From Cyanophora paradoxa (Eukaryota > Glaucocystophyceae > Cyanophorales > Cyanophoraceae), in contig QPMI01000166.1 of NCBI GenBank assembly GCA_004431415.1, positions 106,042 to 170,041 on the forward strand: a stretch of 64,000 nucleotides of DNA, read 5' to 3'. The position numbers were made by a program, and so were the translations under genes. The notes under the pieces are model-generated. The model did no database searches. It saw only the letters and a program-made list of their open reading frames with translations, and was not told the DNA's origin. How positions within the stretch are numbered: the first letter of the stretch is position 1; every line of letters starts with the position of its first letter. Below, one piece after another: positions 31,740 through 43,487 of the stretch.

Positions 31740-33054
31740 TTAAACGATCTGTAGTTCTACTCTAGGCCTGTCACTTCTCATATACTGATGATACGAAATT
31801 GAAATCGAACGCGAAATCCTAGATATCAAATCCCGAACGCGCAGCACGACTTCGCTGAGGAGGTCAATATCGCACACGTAGAGCGCCAATGAGCCGGCAG
31901 CTATGGCGAGTTGAAGGACAGAGTCGATAGACATCCGCTGGCTCACGGTCATGACCATCATGACCATAGGCTCAAGAATTTGAATTCGAGGCGCCCACTG
32001 ACGAATTCTAGCCACCCACCGAGAAACTCGAGGGCGCTGTGAGCGAAGAAAACCGCCGACCATTTCTTTTACCTGTATTTGGTGTATATGCGCAGTAGAT
32101 CAGCATAGAAGAGAAGATCTAGATCAAGGAAGAACCTGAATCACCTTGGACACGATCTCGAAATATTCAAGCCCGAAATACATCAACTTTACAAGAGCTC
32201 TCAGAGACTTGGGGAGTTCCTCTTTTCGAAGCGGATTTGAAGCGGCGGCCTCCGGCCCTGAAGCATCGCCAAATTGCGCAACAACCGGCGCTGAGCATGA
32301 TCGCGTTAGCCTGTATCTCAGCGTGCGCGGAGGGCGGGAAGGACGTGCAGAGCATGCACCTGGCGAGCTGGTAGGAGCATCACCGTCTTCCTTGGTGTCG
32401 CCGCTCCCTCCGCCGGCTGCCTCGGCATGGCAAGCCTCGCGTGATTTCAGAACATACACGGCGGTGCCGGCGACTGCGAGGGCGGCGCCGGCGCCGGCCA
32501 GGAGACCGAAGCCGTCTGCGGGGTGAATCGATTAATCATGAGATGCAACAGGGGAAGGAGGCCGTCATGGGGAGCGCACCGCGTGCGCGAGCGCTTTGGC
32601 CGCCAGCACTCTTGTCAGATCTAGATCTAAAGCCGCCCTCCGAGCCGGAGCTGGATCCCGCGTCTGCCCCGGCGTGGGCGGCCGCGCTAGAATGCAGAAC
32701 GCGCCAAGCAGAGAGGGCTGGCGATGACCAGACGCCAGGCGGCCGCGGGCCCTGCAGCGCGAGGGGCCGGAAGGTTGACACGGGCGACAGCCTCGCGCTC
32801 CATACTGGGCCGGCGGGAAGGCCATGGCCACCGGCAATTGGGGGAGACAGCCTCGCGCTCCTCTCGAGGACGCCGGGAAGGCTACCGGCGCCGGCGCGTC
32901 TGAACGTGTCGAACGCCTTGGAAGCGATCAGGGATGCCGCGATGGGCGCCGACTGTGCGATCGCCGCCGGCCGCGGGCCGAGCTCGAGGCCCGCGAGCGA
33001 CGCCGGGGCGGCTGCGGCCGCCGTGCGAGCGAGTTCGCGACCGAAGGCGAGCAT
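31740..33054 (-). CDS. Predicted mitochondrial membrane protein, paralog B
   Basis: Four exons join in frame to 369 residues: 32580-33054, 32360-32515, 32145-32290, 31740-32072. Aligns with paralog A along its whole length: MLAFGRELARTAAAAAPASL; FRRAG; LALQGPRPPGVWSSPALSAW then RVLHSSAAA; transmembrane GLLAGAGAALAVAGTAVYVL; KSREACHAEAAGGGS; ELPKSLRALVKLMYFGLEYF; and LAIAAGSLALYVCDIDLLSE. The presequence-like N-terminus with LHSSAAA again points to mitochondria. B has an extra internal repeat in exon 1 (the GGAGACAGCCTCGCGCTCC-type unit, on the + strand around 32786-32880), lacks one of A's introns and has a longer last exon. Function unknown. Confidence 0.7.
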
Positions 33055-33290
33055 CTAGCGCGCTGAAGCCGCCTCTCTCGTTGCTGGGGTTGCAGGCCGA
33101 TGCTGGAGCCGCGAAGCCTGCCGAGGGCGCCCTCCGAGGTGCGCCGGCCGCGGGCGGAAGGCGACTGCGACGGCATCGTGCTCTCCTCGGCCGAAAGAAG
33201 CGAATGGCCTCGAAGCGCTGCGAAGCTGGTCCGGTTTCGAGTTCACTGCGTTTCGCGGATGCCGCGCGGGGTCGACTCCCGGAATCGCCA
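33055..33290 (-). promoter_or_regulatory. Promoter of paralog B, copy of 24779-25032
   Basis: Inverted homologue of the sequence upstream of paralog A, with the 23-nt identical block at 33221-33243. The conserved upstream reading frame starts near 33176. Homology fades beyond about 33290. On the other side lies the FAD enzyme, transcribed away from it. Confidence 0.7.
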
Positions 33291-33608
33291 CGGCATCGCC
33301 TTCACCGCTAGTCGTGCTACGGTACGCATCGCGGCAGACATCGATCGATATCAGTCCGTAGCTGCGCGTACGTGTGGCTTGAACACACGAAGGGGGGCTC
33401 ACACATCTTTCGATCCCATACCCCCATGACCACCGCCAACTCGGGCTCGGAGCTTGCATTCGCGGCGCCGACAGCGTTCGGGCGGGTTCGCGGCACCTCA
33501 GCGCACGCACGCGTGGCACAGTCGGTGCAGTGGTCATCCAGGGCCGGTCAACCATCTGGTCGCGCCCGGCTCGAGCGCACTGCAGCTGCGGATTGGTGGC
33601 GTGAAAGC

Positions 33609-36336
33609 ATGTTCATCCCCAAGGGCACACTCGGCGCGCACGTCCGCAAAGTGCCGCCGCCGCTGCGATATGCGCTGCATCGGACGTTTGCATCGACGTC
33701 AGACACCGCCGTCGTCGTCGGCACAGGTCAGGCGCTGCCGTACAGCCGCGGCGCTGTGCTCTGCATCGCATTCGCCCCCGTTCAACGGCGCCGCACTCGC
33801 GCAGGCATCGCGGGCCTGTCCGCGTGCCAGGTCCTCCGCAAGCACTTCAAGAACGTGCGGCCGCGTACGCGCACGCCGGCGCACGCGCCGCCAGCCGACC
33901 GGCGGCGACGCTCGCGCAGGTGGTGCTGGTGGAGCGGGACGCGGTGGACGACCCCGCGGTGGACGGGCGGCCGCGCAAGGGCGTCGCGCAGAGCCGCCAC
34001 ACACACTTTCTACTCTCCGGCGGCCGCGCCTTCCTCGAGGAGCTCTTCCCCGGCTTCACGGAGCGCGCCGTCGCCGCCGTCCGCCCCTCCTCCGCTACCC
34101 CACGCTGCCGCCTGCAATCCGAGTCCCGCGCCTGCGTCAGGGCGCGCTCGAGGTCGACGTATGCCGTGACATGATCCTCGTCCGCCCCCGCGCCCCGCGC
34201 GCCCCGTCGGGGCGGGCTCGCTCGGCGGCCTCCGACGGGCGGGCGCGCAGTGCATGAAGGGCCAGACCAAGCCCCGCTTCCCGGGGCCCCCCGACCTTCT
34301 CACCATGAGGCCCGCCGCCCCTCCCTGCGAGATTCCGCACCCGCTGAAGCCTCCGTAGCGCCTCGCGCCCACTGTACGAGTCGCTGCTCCGGCGCGAGGT
34401 CAAGAGCGCGACCCACGGGGGGTACGCTGGACCGTCTCCCTCGCCGACGCCGTACCGCCCTCCCCCTCCGAGCCGTACCCCGCAGGCGCCTCGAGACGCT
34501 CAGCCGCACCGTTGCCACGGGCCTCCTGCTCGACGACGGCCGGTGCGCCCTGTACCCCCCTTGTGCCTGCCCCCGTCGCCCTTCTCTGAGCTCGCGCTCC
34601 CGCGCAGCGTCCGCGGCGTGCGGGTCTCGCAGGAGGGGGGCGCCGAGACGCCCGTCGAAGCCGACCTCGTCGTCGACTGCTCGGGCCGCACATCAGAGGG
34701 CGCGCCCCGCCCTGTACCCTCCGCACGTCCCCCCACCGCCCGCGGCTGACCTGTGCCCACAGTGCCGAAGTGGCTGGAGGCCGCGGGGGTGCCCCGGCCC
34801 CCGGAGCTCGTGGTGAACAGCTTCCTGGGGTACACCTCCCAGGCGCGTTTTTCAGATCGCGCGCGCCTGTACCTCCTGACGACCAGCAGATGTTCGAGCC
34901 GCACAAGGACTGGAGCCCCGAGTGCGTCGGGGGCCGCTTGGGCCGCACACCCGCCTCTCCGCGCGCTCTGATGGTGCCGGGGACCCCCGCAGGCAGTGGA
35001 AGGGCCTCCTGGTGGGGGCCTCGCCGCCGGACAACCCGCGGGGCGGCGTCATCCTCGCCATCGAGGAGGGTGCCCCGCCCCCGCCCCCTCCCCCCGCCCC
35101 TCGTCGCCGAGCGGGGCGCAGGGAAGTGGATCCTCACGCTGGGCGGGGCTGCGCGGGACCACCCCCCCACGGACCGCGAGGGCATGCTCGCCTACATGCG
35201 CTCCCTCGCCCGCCCCGGTGCCCCCCGCCCGCTCCCTCGCCCTCCCGGCCCCGCTGCCCGGCCGATCGGCCCCCGCCGCCCCGCAGAGATCTACGAGCAC
35301 ATCTCGCGAGCCACGCCCCTCGGCGAGGTGCCCGCGGGCCGCCCCGTCCCCCGCCCCCCGCCGCCTCCGCCGACGGGCCCCCGCCGCAGGCGTACGCGTA
35401 CCGGCGGACGGCGAACCAGTGGCGGCAGTGGCACAAGGCGCGCCCCGACCCCCCGGGGGCGCTGAAGGCGGGAGCGAGCGGGGCGCGGGCAGGTGGCGGG
35501 GCTGCCGGCGGGGCTCGTGTTCCTCGGCGACTCGGCCTGCTCCTTCAACCCCATCTACGGCCAGGGCCCGTTCCCGCCTCCCGCCCCCGCCTAGGCCTCT
35601 GAGCTCGCGCTGAGAGCGGGGGCAGGGATGACCTCGGCGGCGCTCTCGGCCAAGTGCCTCGGCTCCGTCCTCGCCCGCGGCCTGGCGCGCCCGCCCCCCT
35701 CGCCCCGCCCCGCGTCCCGCAGCGGGGCCCCTCACGGGGGGGCCCGCAGCACCCCGCCTCCCCCGAGTTCCAGGGGGCGTTCCTGAAGGAGCAGGCCGCC
35801 CTCCTCAAGTCCTTCTGGCTCTTCGCCACCGGCACGCCCTCTTGCTTGCTCTCGCCCGCCCCCGCGCCGGCGCTGAGGGGGCGGGGGCAGGGGAGGACGC
35901 GAAGTACCCGACGACGGAGGGCCTGCAGCCGTCCCCCCTCGACCGCTTCATGCACAAGCGCGCCGCCCCGCCCCGCCCCCGCCCGGGCCTCCCCCGGAAG
36001 TGTGAGAAGGGGGCGGGGCCAGGTACGTGGACGGGCTGCTGCTGAGCCGGACGAGCACGCCGGAGAGCGTCGCCTCCTTCTACCAGGTCATGCACATGGC
36101 GCGCCCGCACCCCGCCCCCTCCCCGCCCCCCGCCCCGCCCCTCCTGAGGGCGGGGCCGGCAGGTGAAGCCGCCCCAGGAGCTCTTCAGGCCCCACATGGT
36201 CGCCAACGTCCTCAGGTCCCCGCCCCGCCCGCCCCGCCCCCCGCCCCGCGGCGCCCCCGCCCCCGCCCACCCCGGCGTGCGCAGATACTACTTGACGGAG
36301 GACCGCTCGGCCCCCGCCCCCGCCTCCTCCCCGTAG
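33609..36336 (+). CDS. FAD-dependent monooxygenase/epoxidase, bacterial LasC-like
   Basis: Multi-exon gene ending DRSAPAPASSP-stop (36334-36336). Exon 1 runs to TAVVVGT at the 33726 donor and splices to GIAGLSACQVLRKHFKN, giving the Rossmann GxGxxG site VVVGTGIAGLSA for FAD. Next come VVLVERD (ribose-binding acidic end of beta-2), RHTHFLLSGGRAFLEELFPG, CMKGQTKPRFPG, VEADLVVDCSGRTSE, VPKWLEAAGVPRPPELVVNS, and the second FAD motif GLVFLGDSACSFNPIYGQG followed by MTSAALSAKCLG. The FNPIYGQGMT string and the RHxHxLLxxG segment are shared with actinobacterial flavin epoxidases/hydroxylases of polyketide pathways. Substrate unknown. It has many introns, so it is a resident gene, but an old bacterial origin is plausible. 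The frame is open upstream, so an ATG at 33427 is an alternative start. Confidence 0.82.
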
Positions 36337-37187
36337 GCCCCGCCCCCGCCCCTCTCCTCACTTGTGGCCGCCCATCCCGCCGCCAACGTAGCAATTGCAA
36401 ATCGGACTCCTTTGTGAGAGCCGTGCCCAGATCTAGAGCTTTAGAGCCGGGGCCTCCAGTCAGGTTCGTTTGCGCGAGCCTGCCTCCCAAGAGTCTCTCT
36501 CGCCGCGGGGCCCCCGATTCCTGCTCTCCCCCTCTCTCTCCCGAACACAGTGGGTGCGAATTCAGTGATTCCCGGGTTCCGACGGTCCTCGAAGGGCGCG
36601 AGGTGGCCTACTAGGGCTAAAAGGGACGATCATCGGGTGACCTATAGCTAGGCAGGCCTAGAGTCCAACAGTACCGGTCAGGGCCCGCCTCTGCAAATTT
36701 TATTGGCGATTTTTGGAACCTGCACGGGCACAGAAATAAACCTGAAGCCTTGATCATGATCAAGACTGAACCATGGGAAAGCCCGCGGCTCGCCGAGTCG
36801 GCGGCCGTGATTCCTGAAGTGATCCAAATTCGAAGTTCAACCTTTGAATTCACCGCACGTGTCAACTTGCCAAACTCGACAATTGGCAAGGCCTCAATGT
36901 CTGACCGTCGGACAGCAGTGCAGATCTAGATCTAGAATAGCACTGCCGCAGTGCGGCACTAGAACTGCCGGCCCAGCCGCTTAGGTTACAGGTGACTCGA
37001 CAGTTGCCAGTTGGAGGCCCATGGAGTCTGGAGAGCACGAATGCAGATCTAGAGGTTCTCTGGTGAGGTGAAGCTTGAGCCTGGCAAGCCCACTGGGCCA
37101 CTCATGAAGTTGGCGAGTCACTTCAACTCGGCAAGTTCAATCATGCAGCTGTCAATCATGATCACACGTCCCTCGCCCGGACTACAG
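36337..37187. other. Intergenic between convergent genes, palindrome-rich
   Basis: About 850 bp, AT-richer than its surroundings, no supported gene. It holds TGATCATGATCA (36751-36762), AGATCTAGATCT (36922-36933) and further AGATCTAGAG copies. Confidence 0.6.
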
Positions 37188-40100
37188 CTACGAGTGGAGG
37201 GTGTACCCGAGTTCCTCGCTCCAACTCTCGCACTCGGTGAGCAGGTGCACCTGCGCGGGGCGGGGCGGGGTGGGCGGGGCGGGGGCGCGGGGCGAGGGCG
37301 CGGGGGGCGGGGGGTACCTGAAGAGACTCGAAGTCGGGGCAGGCGGCCCCGCACAGGGCGCACTCCTCCCCCGCCCCCGCCCCCGCAGCCGCCCCCTCCC
37401 GCCCGGGCCCCGCCCCGCGCCCCGTGCCCCGCTTCCCGCGCCGCCTGCCCTCGCCCCGGGGCGCCGCCGCCTCCTCCTCCGCCCCCTCCTCCCCGCCTCC
37501 GAGTCCACGGGGCTCGCCCGCATGCGCTTCCCGCTCCGCGTCGTCGCCTCCTGCGGGGGCCGTGCGGGGTGAGCGCAGCGCGGGGGCCCGGAGGGGCCTC
37601 GGGCGGGGTCGGACCGGGGCCTCGTGGGCGGGGCGGCCTGGGCGAGGGCGTGGGGCGCGTTGGCGGCGAGCCAGGCGGCGCACTCCTCGGGCCCATCACT
37701 TCCGGGGCTGCGACCTCCCTGCACGCCCGCGGTGAGCTCGGGCGGGGCGGTGCGGGGCCGTGCGGGGGCGGGCCGGGGACCGGAGGGCGGCCTCCTCCTC
37801 CTCCGAGCGCGCCACGCCCGCCACCAAGTCCGCCCTCTCCCCCCGCCGCCCTCCCCTCCGGGCTCCCCCGCCCTCCCGCGAGGCGGCGGGGGCCGGCGGC
37901 GGGGCGCGCAGGAGCTCCTCGAGCTGCCGCCGCCGCTCCGCCGCGCTCGCCGCCGCGTGGTCGAAGCCGCCGGCCCGATGACCCGCCGCTGCCGCGCGGG
38001 CCGCCCCGTTGGCGGGGCCCGCGGCGCCGCGCCGGGGCGGGCGGGGGACCTCGGCGGCGAGCTTGCCCTCCGCCCGCTCCGCCATCGCCTCCTCCACCCT
38101 GCGCCGAGCGCTCGGCGCGGCGGGGCGGGCGGGGCGGGCGGGGCGGGCGGGGCGGACGTGGGCCCCGCCCTCGGGGTCGCAGGTGAGGAGGCGGATGACG
38201 AGGACGGGGCGGCTCTGCCCCAGCCGGTGCGCCCGCGCCTCTGCGCAGCAGCCTTCGCCGGGCCCCGCCGCCGCGCGCAGGAAGGCGGGGCGGGCGGACC
38301 GGCCTGGGCGTCCGAGTGGGGGTTCCAGTCGACATCGTAGAGCACGACCGTGTCCGCCGCCTGCCCCCCGCCCCCGCCCCGTCGGATCGGGCGGGACCGG
38401 AGGGGCGGGGCGGGGCGGGGCGGGGCCGGGCCTGGAGGTTGAGGCCGACGCCGCCGGCGCGCGTGGAGAGGAGGAAGACGAAGGCCTCCGAGTCCTGTAC
38501 CCCCGCCCCGCCCCCGCCCCGGCCTCGCTGGAGGCGGAGGAGGCGGGGGCGGGGGCGGCGGGCGGGGGCGCACGGGGCGGTTGAAGTCGGCGATGACGGC
38601 CCCGCGCTCCTCCGCCTGCCCCCGCACCGCCCTCGGCGGCCTCCCACGCGGCGGGGCGGGGCGGGGGGGACCTTGGTGCGGCCGTCGAGGCGGAGGACGG
38701 GGTAGCCGCGCATCCCGCACCACTCCTCCAGCACGTCCAGCACCTGCCCGCCCCGCGCGCCCCGCCTCAGCGGCCCCCGCCAGCGAAGCGAGGCGGGGCG
38801 TGTCGGGGCGGGCCGAGGTCATCTGAGAGAAGACGAGGAGGCGGTGCCCGAAGCGCCGCAGCTGCCCCCGCCCCGTCGGGTGCGCCGCGGCGGCGGGGAG
38901 GGGCGGCCGGGCGCGGACGACGGGGGCGAGGGCGTCGAGGACGGCGAGCTTGCCGGCCGCCCGCACCAGCCCCTCGTCCACCCCGTACTGCCCCCGCCCC
39001 CTCAGAGGGGTAGAGCAGAGGGGCCGGAGGCCGGGGCGCGCCTCGTCGAAGAGGAGGAAGGGGTGGTTGCAGATCTTGCGCATCTGGGCCGGCGCTCAGG
39101 GGCCGGGGCGGGGGGCCGCGGCGGGGGCGGGGGCGGGCCTGCATGAGGGCGTTGCTGAGGGAGGCGAGGGCGGCGCGCCCCGCCGAGGCCCTCCCGGCCG
39201 CCCCCTCCCGCACCTCCCCGTACAGCCGCCGCTGCAGAAGCCGGAGGCGGTGAGGGCCGCGAGAGGGAGAGGACGGGGGGGGGGGGCACCTGGAGGGCGC
39301 TCATGGGGCAGCGGATGGTGACCTGCGACTTCTCGGGGACCTGCGCCCCGGGGATCAGCGCGGCTGGGGGGGTGGATCCGAGGGGGGGTAGCGCGCGCCT
39401 GGAGCCCGGGGACGTCGGCGAGGCGCCGGCGGAGGAGGAAGGGCCGCAGCACCTGCGCGGCGGCCGCCTGAGCGGAGGGCTGGGGGGAGGGGGGGAGGGG
39501 GAAGCGGAGGGGTACGGCGTGGAGGCGCTCGGTGACGAGGAGGCGCTCCTCCGGGGAGAGGTCGCCGCCGGGCTCGAACGCCGCCTCGAACCTGCCGAGC
39601 GCAGGCGTGGGGGAGGGGTGCAGGGCAGGGGGCGGGGCGGGGGCACCACTCGTGGAAGGCCTCCTCGGGGCCGAAGAGGCCGGGCAGCGTGAAGTTCAGC
39701 AGCGCCCACAGCTCCCCCAGGTTGTTCTGCGCCCCAGGTCGCCCCGCCGCCTCGGGCCCTGCACCCCGCCGCCCGCGGCGGGCACCTGGAGGGGCGTGCC
39801 GGAGAGGAGGAGGCGGCGGGCGACGGGGACGGAGGAGAGGGCCGCGGCGAGGCGGCTCCGCGCGTTCTTGAGCCGCTGCGCCTCGTCCACGATCTGTGCG
39901 CGCGCGTCGACGGGCGGGGGCGGGGCGGGAGGGGGTGGAGGGCGGGCACGAGGTAGGACCAGCGGGCGCGGGCGAGGAGAGAGGCGTCCGCGATGGCGAT
40001 CTCGTACGTCGTCAGCACCACCCTGCCGCCCCGCCCCGCCTCAGGCCGGCACGGGCCCGGGGCGGGGGCGGGGCGGGCGGGGCGGGCGTGGCGTGGCCGC

Positions 40101-42065
40101 GGGCGGGCGGGGCGGGCGGCCTCGAGGAACTCGGCGAGCGCGGCGCGGCGCGCCTCCTTCTCCCCCGGTGCACCAGCACCTGCCGGCGTGCACGTCAGCC
40201 GGCGCCGGGGCGGGGTGGGCCCCGTCGGGGCGGGCCTGGAGGGCGGGGGCCCAGCGGGCGAGCTCGGAGCGCCAGGAGGGGAGGGTGGAGAGGGGCGCGA
40301 CGGCGAGGTGCGGGCCGGCGATGCCCTTGGCCTCGGCGAGGTGCACCAGCAGCGCGATCGCCTGGATCGTCTGCCGCCCCCGCGCCGCCTCGGGGTGCGG
40401 CGGGGCGGGCGGGGCGGGGCGGGCGGGCGGGGCGGGGCGGGACCTTGCCGAGGCCCATCTCGTCGGCGAGGATGCCGTCCAGCCCGTTCGCCTGCAGCGA
40501 CGCCTGCCCGCCCGCTCGCCCAGGCCACGCCGAGGCAGGGGAGGCGCGGGGCGGCGGCGCACGAGCCAGCGCAGGCCGAACATCTGGTGCTCCCGCAACT
40601 GCGCGCCGCACGCCGCTCAGAGTGGGGCCGGCGCGAGGGGGGGGCCGGCAGCGGACGGCGCGCCTGGAGCGGCGGGTCGGCGCCGCGCCCGAGGCCGGCC
40701 GGCTGCTGCGCGATGACCTCCTGCCCCGGGGCGTCAGGGGGTACCGCGTCGGCCCGAGGGGGGTACGGCGACGGACGTGGACGGAGTGGGCGGCGGCGTA
40801 GTAGGCGTCGGCCGCGGAGGCGGAGGCGGAGGCGGAGGCGGAGGCGGAGGAGGGGGAGGGGGCAGAAGAGGGGCCGGAGGGGCCGGGGGCGGGGCGGTGG
40901 GAGCCGAGGGTGGCGGAGAGGCCCCGGAGGTACTCGTCCGTCCGCCTCAGGAGCGCCTCCAGCCGCTGCCGCTTCACCGCCGCCGCGCTCGCCGCGAACG
41001 CCGGCCTGCCGGCCCCGTCGGCGGCGGGCGGGGGCGCGGTGGCTGAGAGGGGGCGGGGAGGGGGAGGGGGCGGGGGGGAGGGGATGGGGGGAGATTGCGA
41101 ACCTCGGCGCTCCGGCGGGACGGACGGAGGATGCGGGCGGGGCCGCTCGGGGAGGGCCGCGGGGCCACGGGCGTAAGTGTTTCCCCGCCGCGTCTGCGGG
41201 GTACGCTGAGCCGCCCCTCCAAGGGGGGGGGGGGGGGATGGGTAGAGGGTGGGGTGGGGGGAGGCGGGGTACGCGCCTGCACGACGTCCGACTGGGCGAC
41301 GACGCGGGCGAGCTCCTCGTCGTCGTCGTCGACCTGCGGCACGCCCCGGGCTCGAATCCGCGCGGGGCCCGTTCGAGGCGCGAGGGCGCACCAGGTCGAG
41401 GAGCTCTCGCTCGAGGTCGCGGCTCCGCTTGCTCGCGCCGGCCGAGGGGGCCCGCCCGGGGGGCGGCCGGCGGGCGGGCACTGCCGGCTCTGCGCGCCGC
41501 CGCGGGGGGCCTCGGGCGCCTGCGCGGGCCAGTCCTCCCACGCGCCCTCCTCGTCGCCGGCGCCGGCGGCGAGGCGGCGGGCGAGCTCCTCGTCGCGCTG
41601 GAGCTGCAGCCGCGCCGCCGCCTCCTCCTCCTCCTGCAGCCGCCGCGCCAGCGCCTCGTCGCTCTCCCCCTCGCCCTCCGCCCCCGGCGACGCGGCCCCC
41701 GCCGCGCCCCTCTCCCTCGTCAGCAGCAGCTCGGGGCTGTCGCCGGGTCCCGCGCCCTGCTGCTGCTTCGGCGTGGCGGCAGCCGCGGCGCACGCCGCGT
41801 ACGCCTCCTCATCGGACTCGTCCCCACCGGCGGCGCTCCCGCCGGCGTCGCTCCCCAGCTCGGCGTCCGAGCCCTGCGCCTGCTCGACCCAGGCGCAGAT
41901 CTCGTCCGAAAGCTCTCCCAGAGACGAGCGTGGGGCGGGATTCGCCGCGGCGATGCGCTCGATCAGCTTGTGTGCGGCCCGCAGGGCGCGCGCGTCCGCG
42001 TCTTGCAGCGCCTTCCTGTTCGCATCGAGCCAGCGCCGCGCCTCCGCCTCCACGGCCGCCGCCAT
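37188..42065 (-). CDS. SNF2-family chromatin-remodelling ATPase (SMARCA2/4-like core)
   Basis: Starts MAAAVEAEARRWLDANRKAL (42065) and ends GYTLHS-stop at 37188. The acidic N-terminus has candidate ubiquitin-binding helices: DEALARRLQEEEE and DEELARRLAAG (MIU-like), plus an exon with DDDDEELARVVAQSDVV (UIM-like). The ATPase core is complete: LREHQMFGLRWL, NGLDGILADEMGLGK (motif I), LAVAPLSTLPSWRSELARWA (Ia), VVLTTYEIAIAD, IVDEAQRLKNARSRL (motif II, DEAQ), LLLSGTPLQNNLGELWALLN (III), MRKICNHPFLLFDEA, LLVFSQMT and VLRLDGRTK (IV), FLLSTRAGGVGLNLQ (V), TVVLYDVDWNPHSDAQ and RAHRLGQ (VI). Order and wording fit the SNF2/BRG1 group better than ISWI or CHD. No bromodomain is visible. The C-terminus has a C2HC finger, CALCGAACPDFESLQ then VHLLTEC. 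Confidence 0.92.
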
Positions 42066-42432
42066 CGCTCTGTCGAGCGCTCAGGCCGCTGAGCTCGTTC
42101 CCGCCGTTTTCTGCAGGAACGGGCTGGGCGCTTGCGGACGCTCCAGCCGCTAGGAAACGACCTCTTTGGGCGATCAGACGAGGCCTAAAGCGCTTGCGTG
42201 TTGGCCGAATCGAGAAGGGTACATGGTGGGCCAGGGGCTGGCCGCGCCGGCGCCTCGAGTTCGGGCGAGCTCAAGCTGGCGCTGTCAAGCGCATTTAAAC
42301 AGACAGTACGGTCCCATGCCATGCTGCAGTGCGCTCAGTCTTAGGCCAGGCCCGCCTCTCCCCGCGCACGGTCATGATCACGGCGCGGCCGCAAGTTCCT
42401 CTCATTCACAGGAAAGCGAGGCGGCTACCCGT
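42066..42432. other. Intergenic, tandem leftward genes
   Basis: About 370 bp between the SNF2 start and the phosphodiesterase stop. Must contain the SNF2 promoter. No gene seen. Confidence 0.45.
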
Positions 42433-43487
42433 TCACGGCTTTCCCTCGAGCGGAATCGACGTGATTTTAACCTGCACGCGGCGAGTACGGAAGTGTGGGT
42501 GCGCGGCGGGCCCCCAACGAACGGGGCCGCGCATGCGCACCCACTTGTCGCAGCCGTGGGACGTGTCCCACATTTCCGCGGTGGTCACTGTGAAAGAGAC
42601 GTCCACGACGCGTGCGTCCGACGCGTACCTTCTCAGCGTCAGGCGCGCGCGCGAGTCGACGTGAGCCCGTCCGGGCGAGCGGCGTCGGCGCGCACCGCTG
42701 CACGATGCCCTCCTTCTCCTCGTCGGAGAGCTCGCCGTAGAGCAGGCTGAGGTGCGGGTAGAACTCCGGCGCCGGCAGGCTCCCGTAGAAGGACTGCCGC
42801 GCACCGTAAGTCCGCGCCGGGCCGGTCCCAGCGTGCACAGATCAAATCCCCCGCGAACCTTCCAGATACCCTTGTACGCGTTGACGAGCGGCTCGGTGGG
42901 ATCGACTGCACGTGAAGGAGCCGTCAGACCCGGAAGGGATGCACAGCGCCGCCGCCGCGCGCACCTTCGGCGAGGACGCAGCGGAAGAACTCGCCTTGCC
43001 GCTTCACCGCGGTCAATTTGATCTCCTGCGGCGGGATGCGCTGGCAGATGGTCTTGAGCTTCTCTGCGGCGGGGTTCAGGTGCCGGAGCGAACGCAGTCG
43101 TCCAGGGCGCGCGAACCCGCGATGTCGTACTCGTTCATCTTCTGGCTCGTCTGTGGCAGGCTCAGGCTCAGCGCTCACGCAAGTGCGATGTGAATGAAAC
43201 CGCGCCAGCACTTCGGCACGCATTAGGCGGGGTTGGAGCGTTTATCCGGCCGGACGCAGTGCTCAGGTACCGGTGCCGGCGGCCGAAATGCGCGCGGGGT
43301 CCCGGCGCTAGGAAGAGCGGTGCGCAGAAGCACACGTGTACTTCAGCGCACCTCGATTGAGCCAAGCCACGTGATGTGCGGCGCGAACGTCGGCCCGCCG
43401 TGCGCGTCGCGCATTTCTCCCATCAGTTCCCGAAGCCGGTCCTGCACCTCGCCAGCTGGAGGCATGAACCAGACGGACACCTTCATT
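42433..43487 (-). CDS. 2',3'-cyclic-nucleotide phosphodiesterase (2H family, plant-type CPDase)
   Basis: Seven exons: 43352-43487, 43117-43150, 42965-43063, 42859-42905, 42696-42793, 42541-42631, 42433-42471. Both HxT/S motifs of the 2H superfamily are present: APHITWLGSIE in exon 1 and YPHLSLLYGELSDEEKE in exon 5, with FFRCVLAE and VNAYKGIW between them and VVDVSFTVTTAEMW near the end; about 180 residues, like the plant enzyme, which hydrolyses ADP-ribose 1'',2''-cyclic phosphate from tRNA splicing. Exons 2-7 join in frame. Exon 1 does not: the N-terminal MKVSVWFMPPAGEV and the following RLRELMGEMRDAHGGPTFAP lie in frames offset by one base at about 43440-43450 (AGGTGCAGGAACCGG). Either an indel in this sequence or a damaged N-terminus; an internal ATG (LMGEM) could still give a protein. 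Confidence 0.85.

Noticed and set aside
37188-42065. ISWI or CHD identity for the SNF2 ATPase
   Set aside because: No chromodomain, HAND, SANT or SLIDE region is seen; motif wording (ADEMGLGKTIQ, WALLNF, RAHRLGQ) and the AGGFDH...ERRRQLEELL segment fit the SNF2/BRG1 group better.
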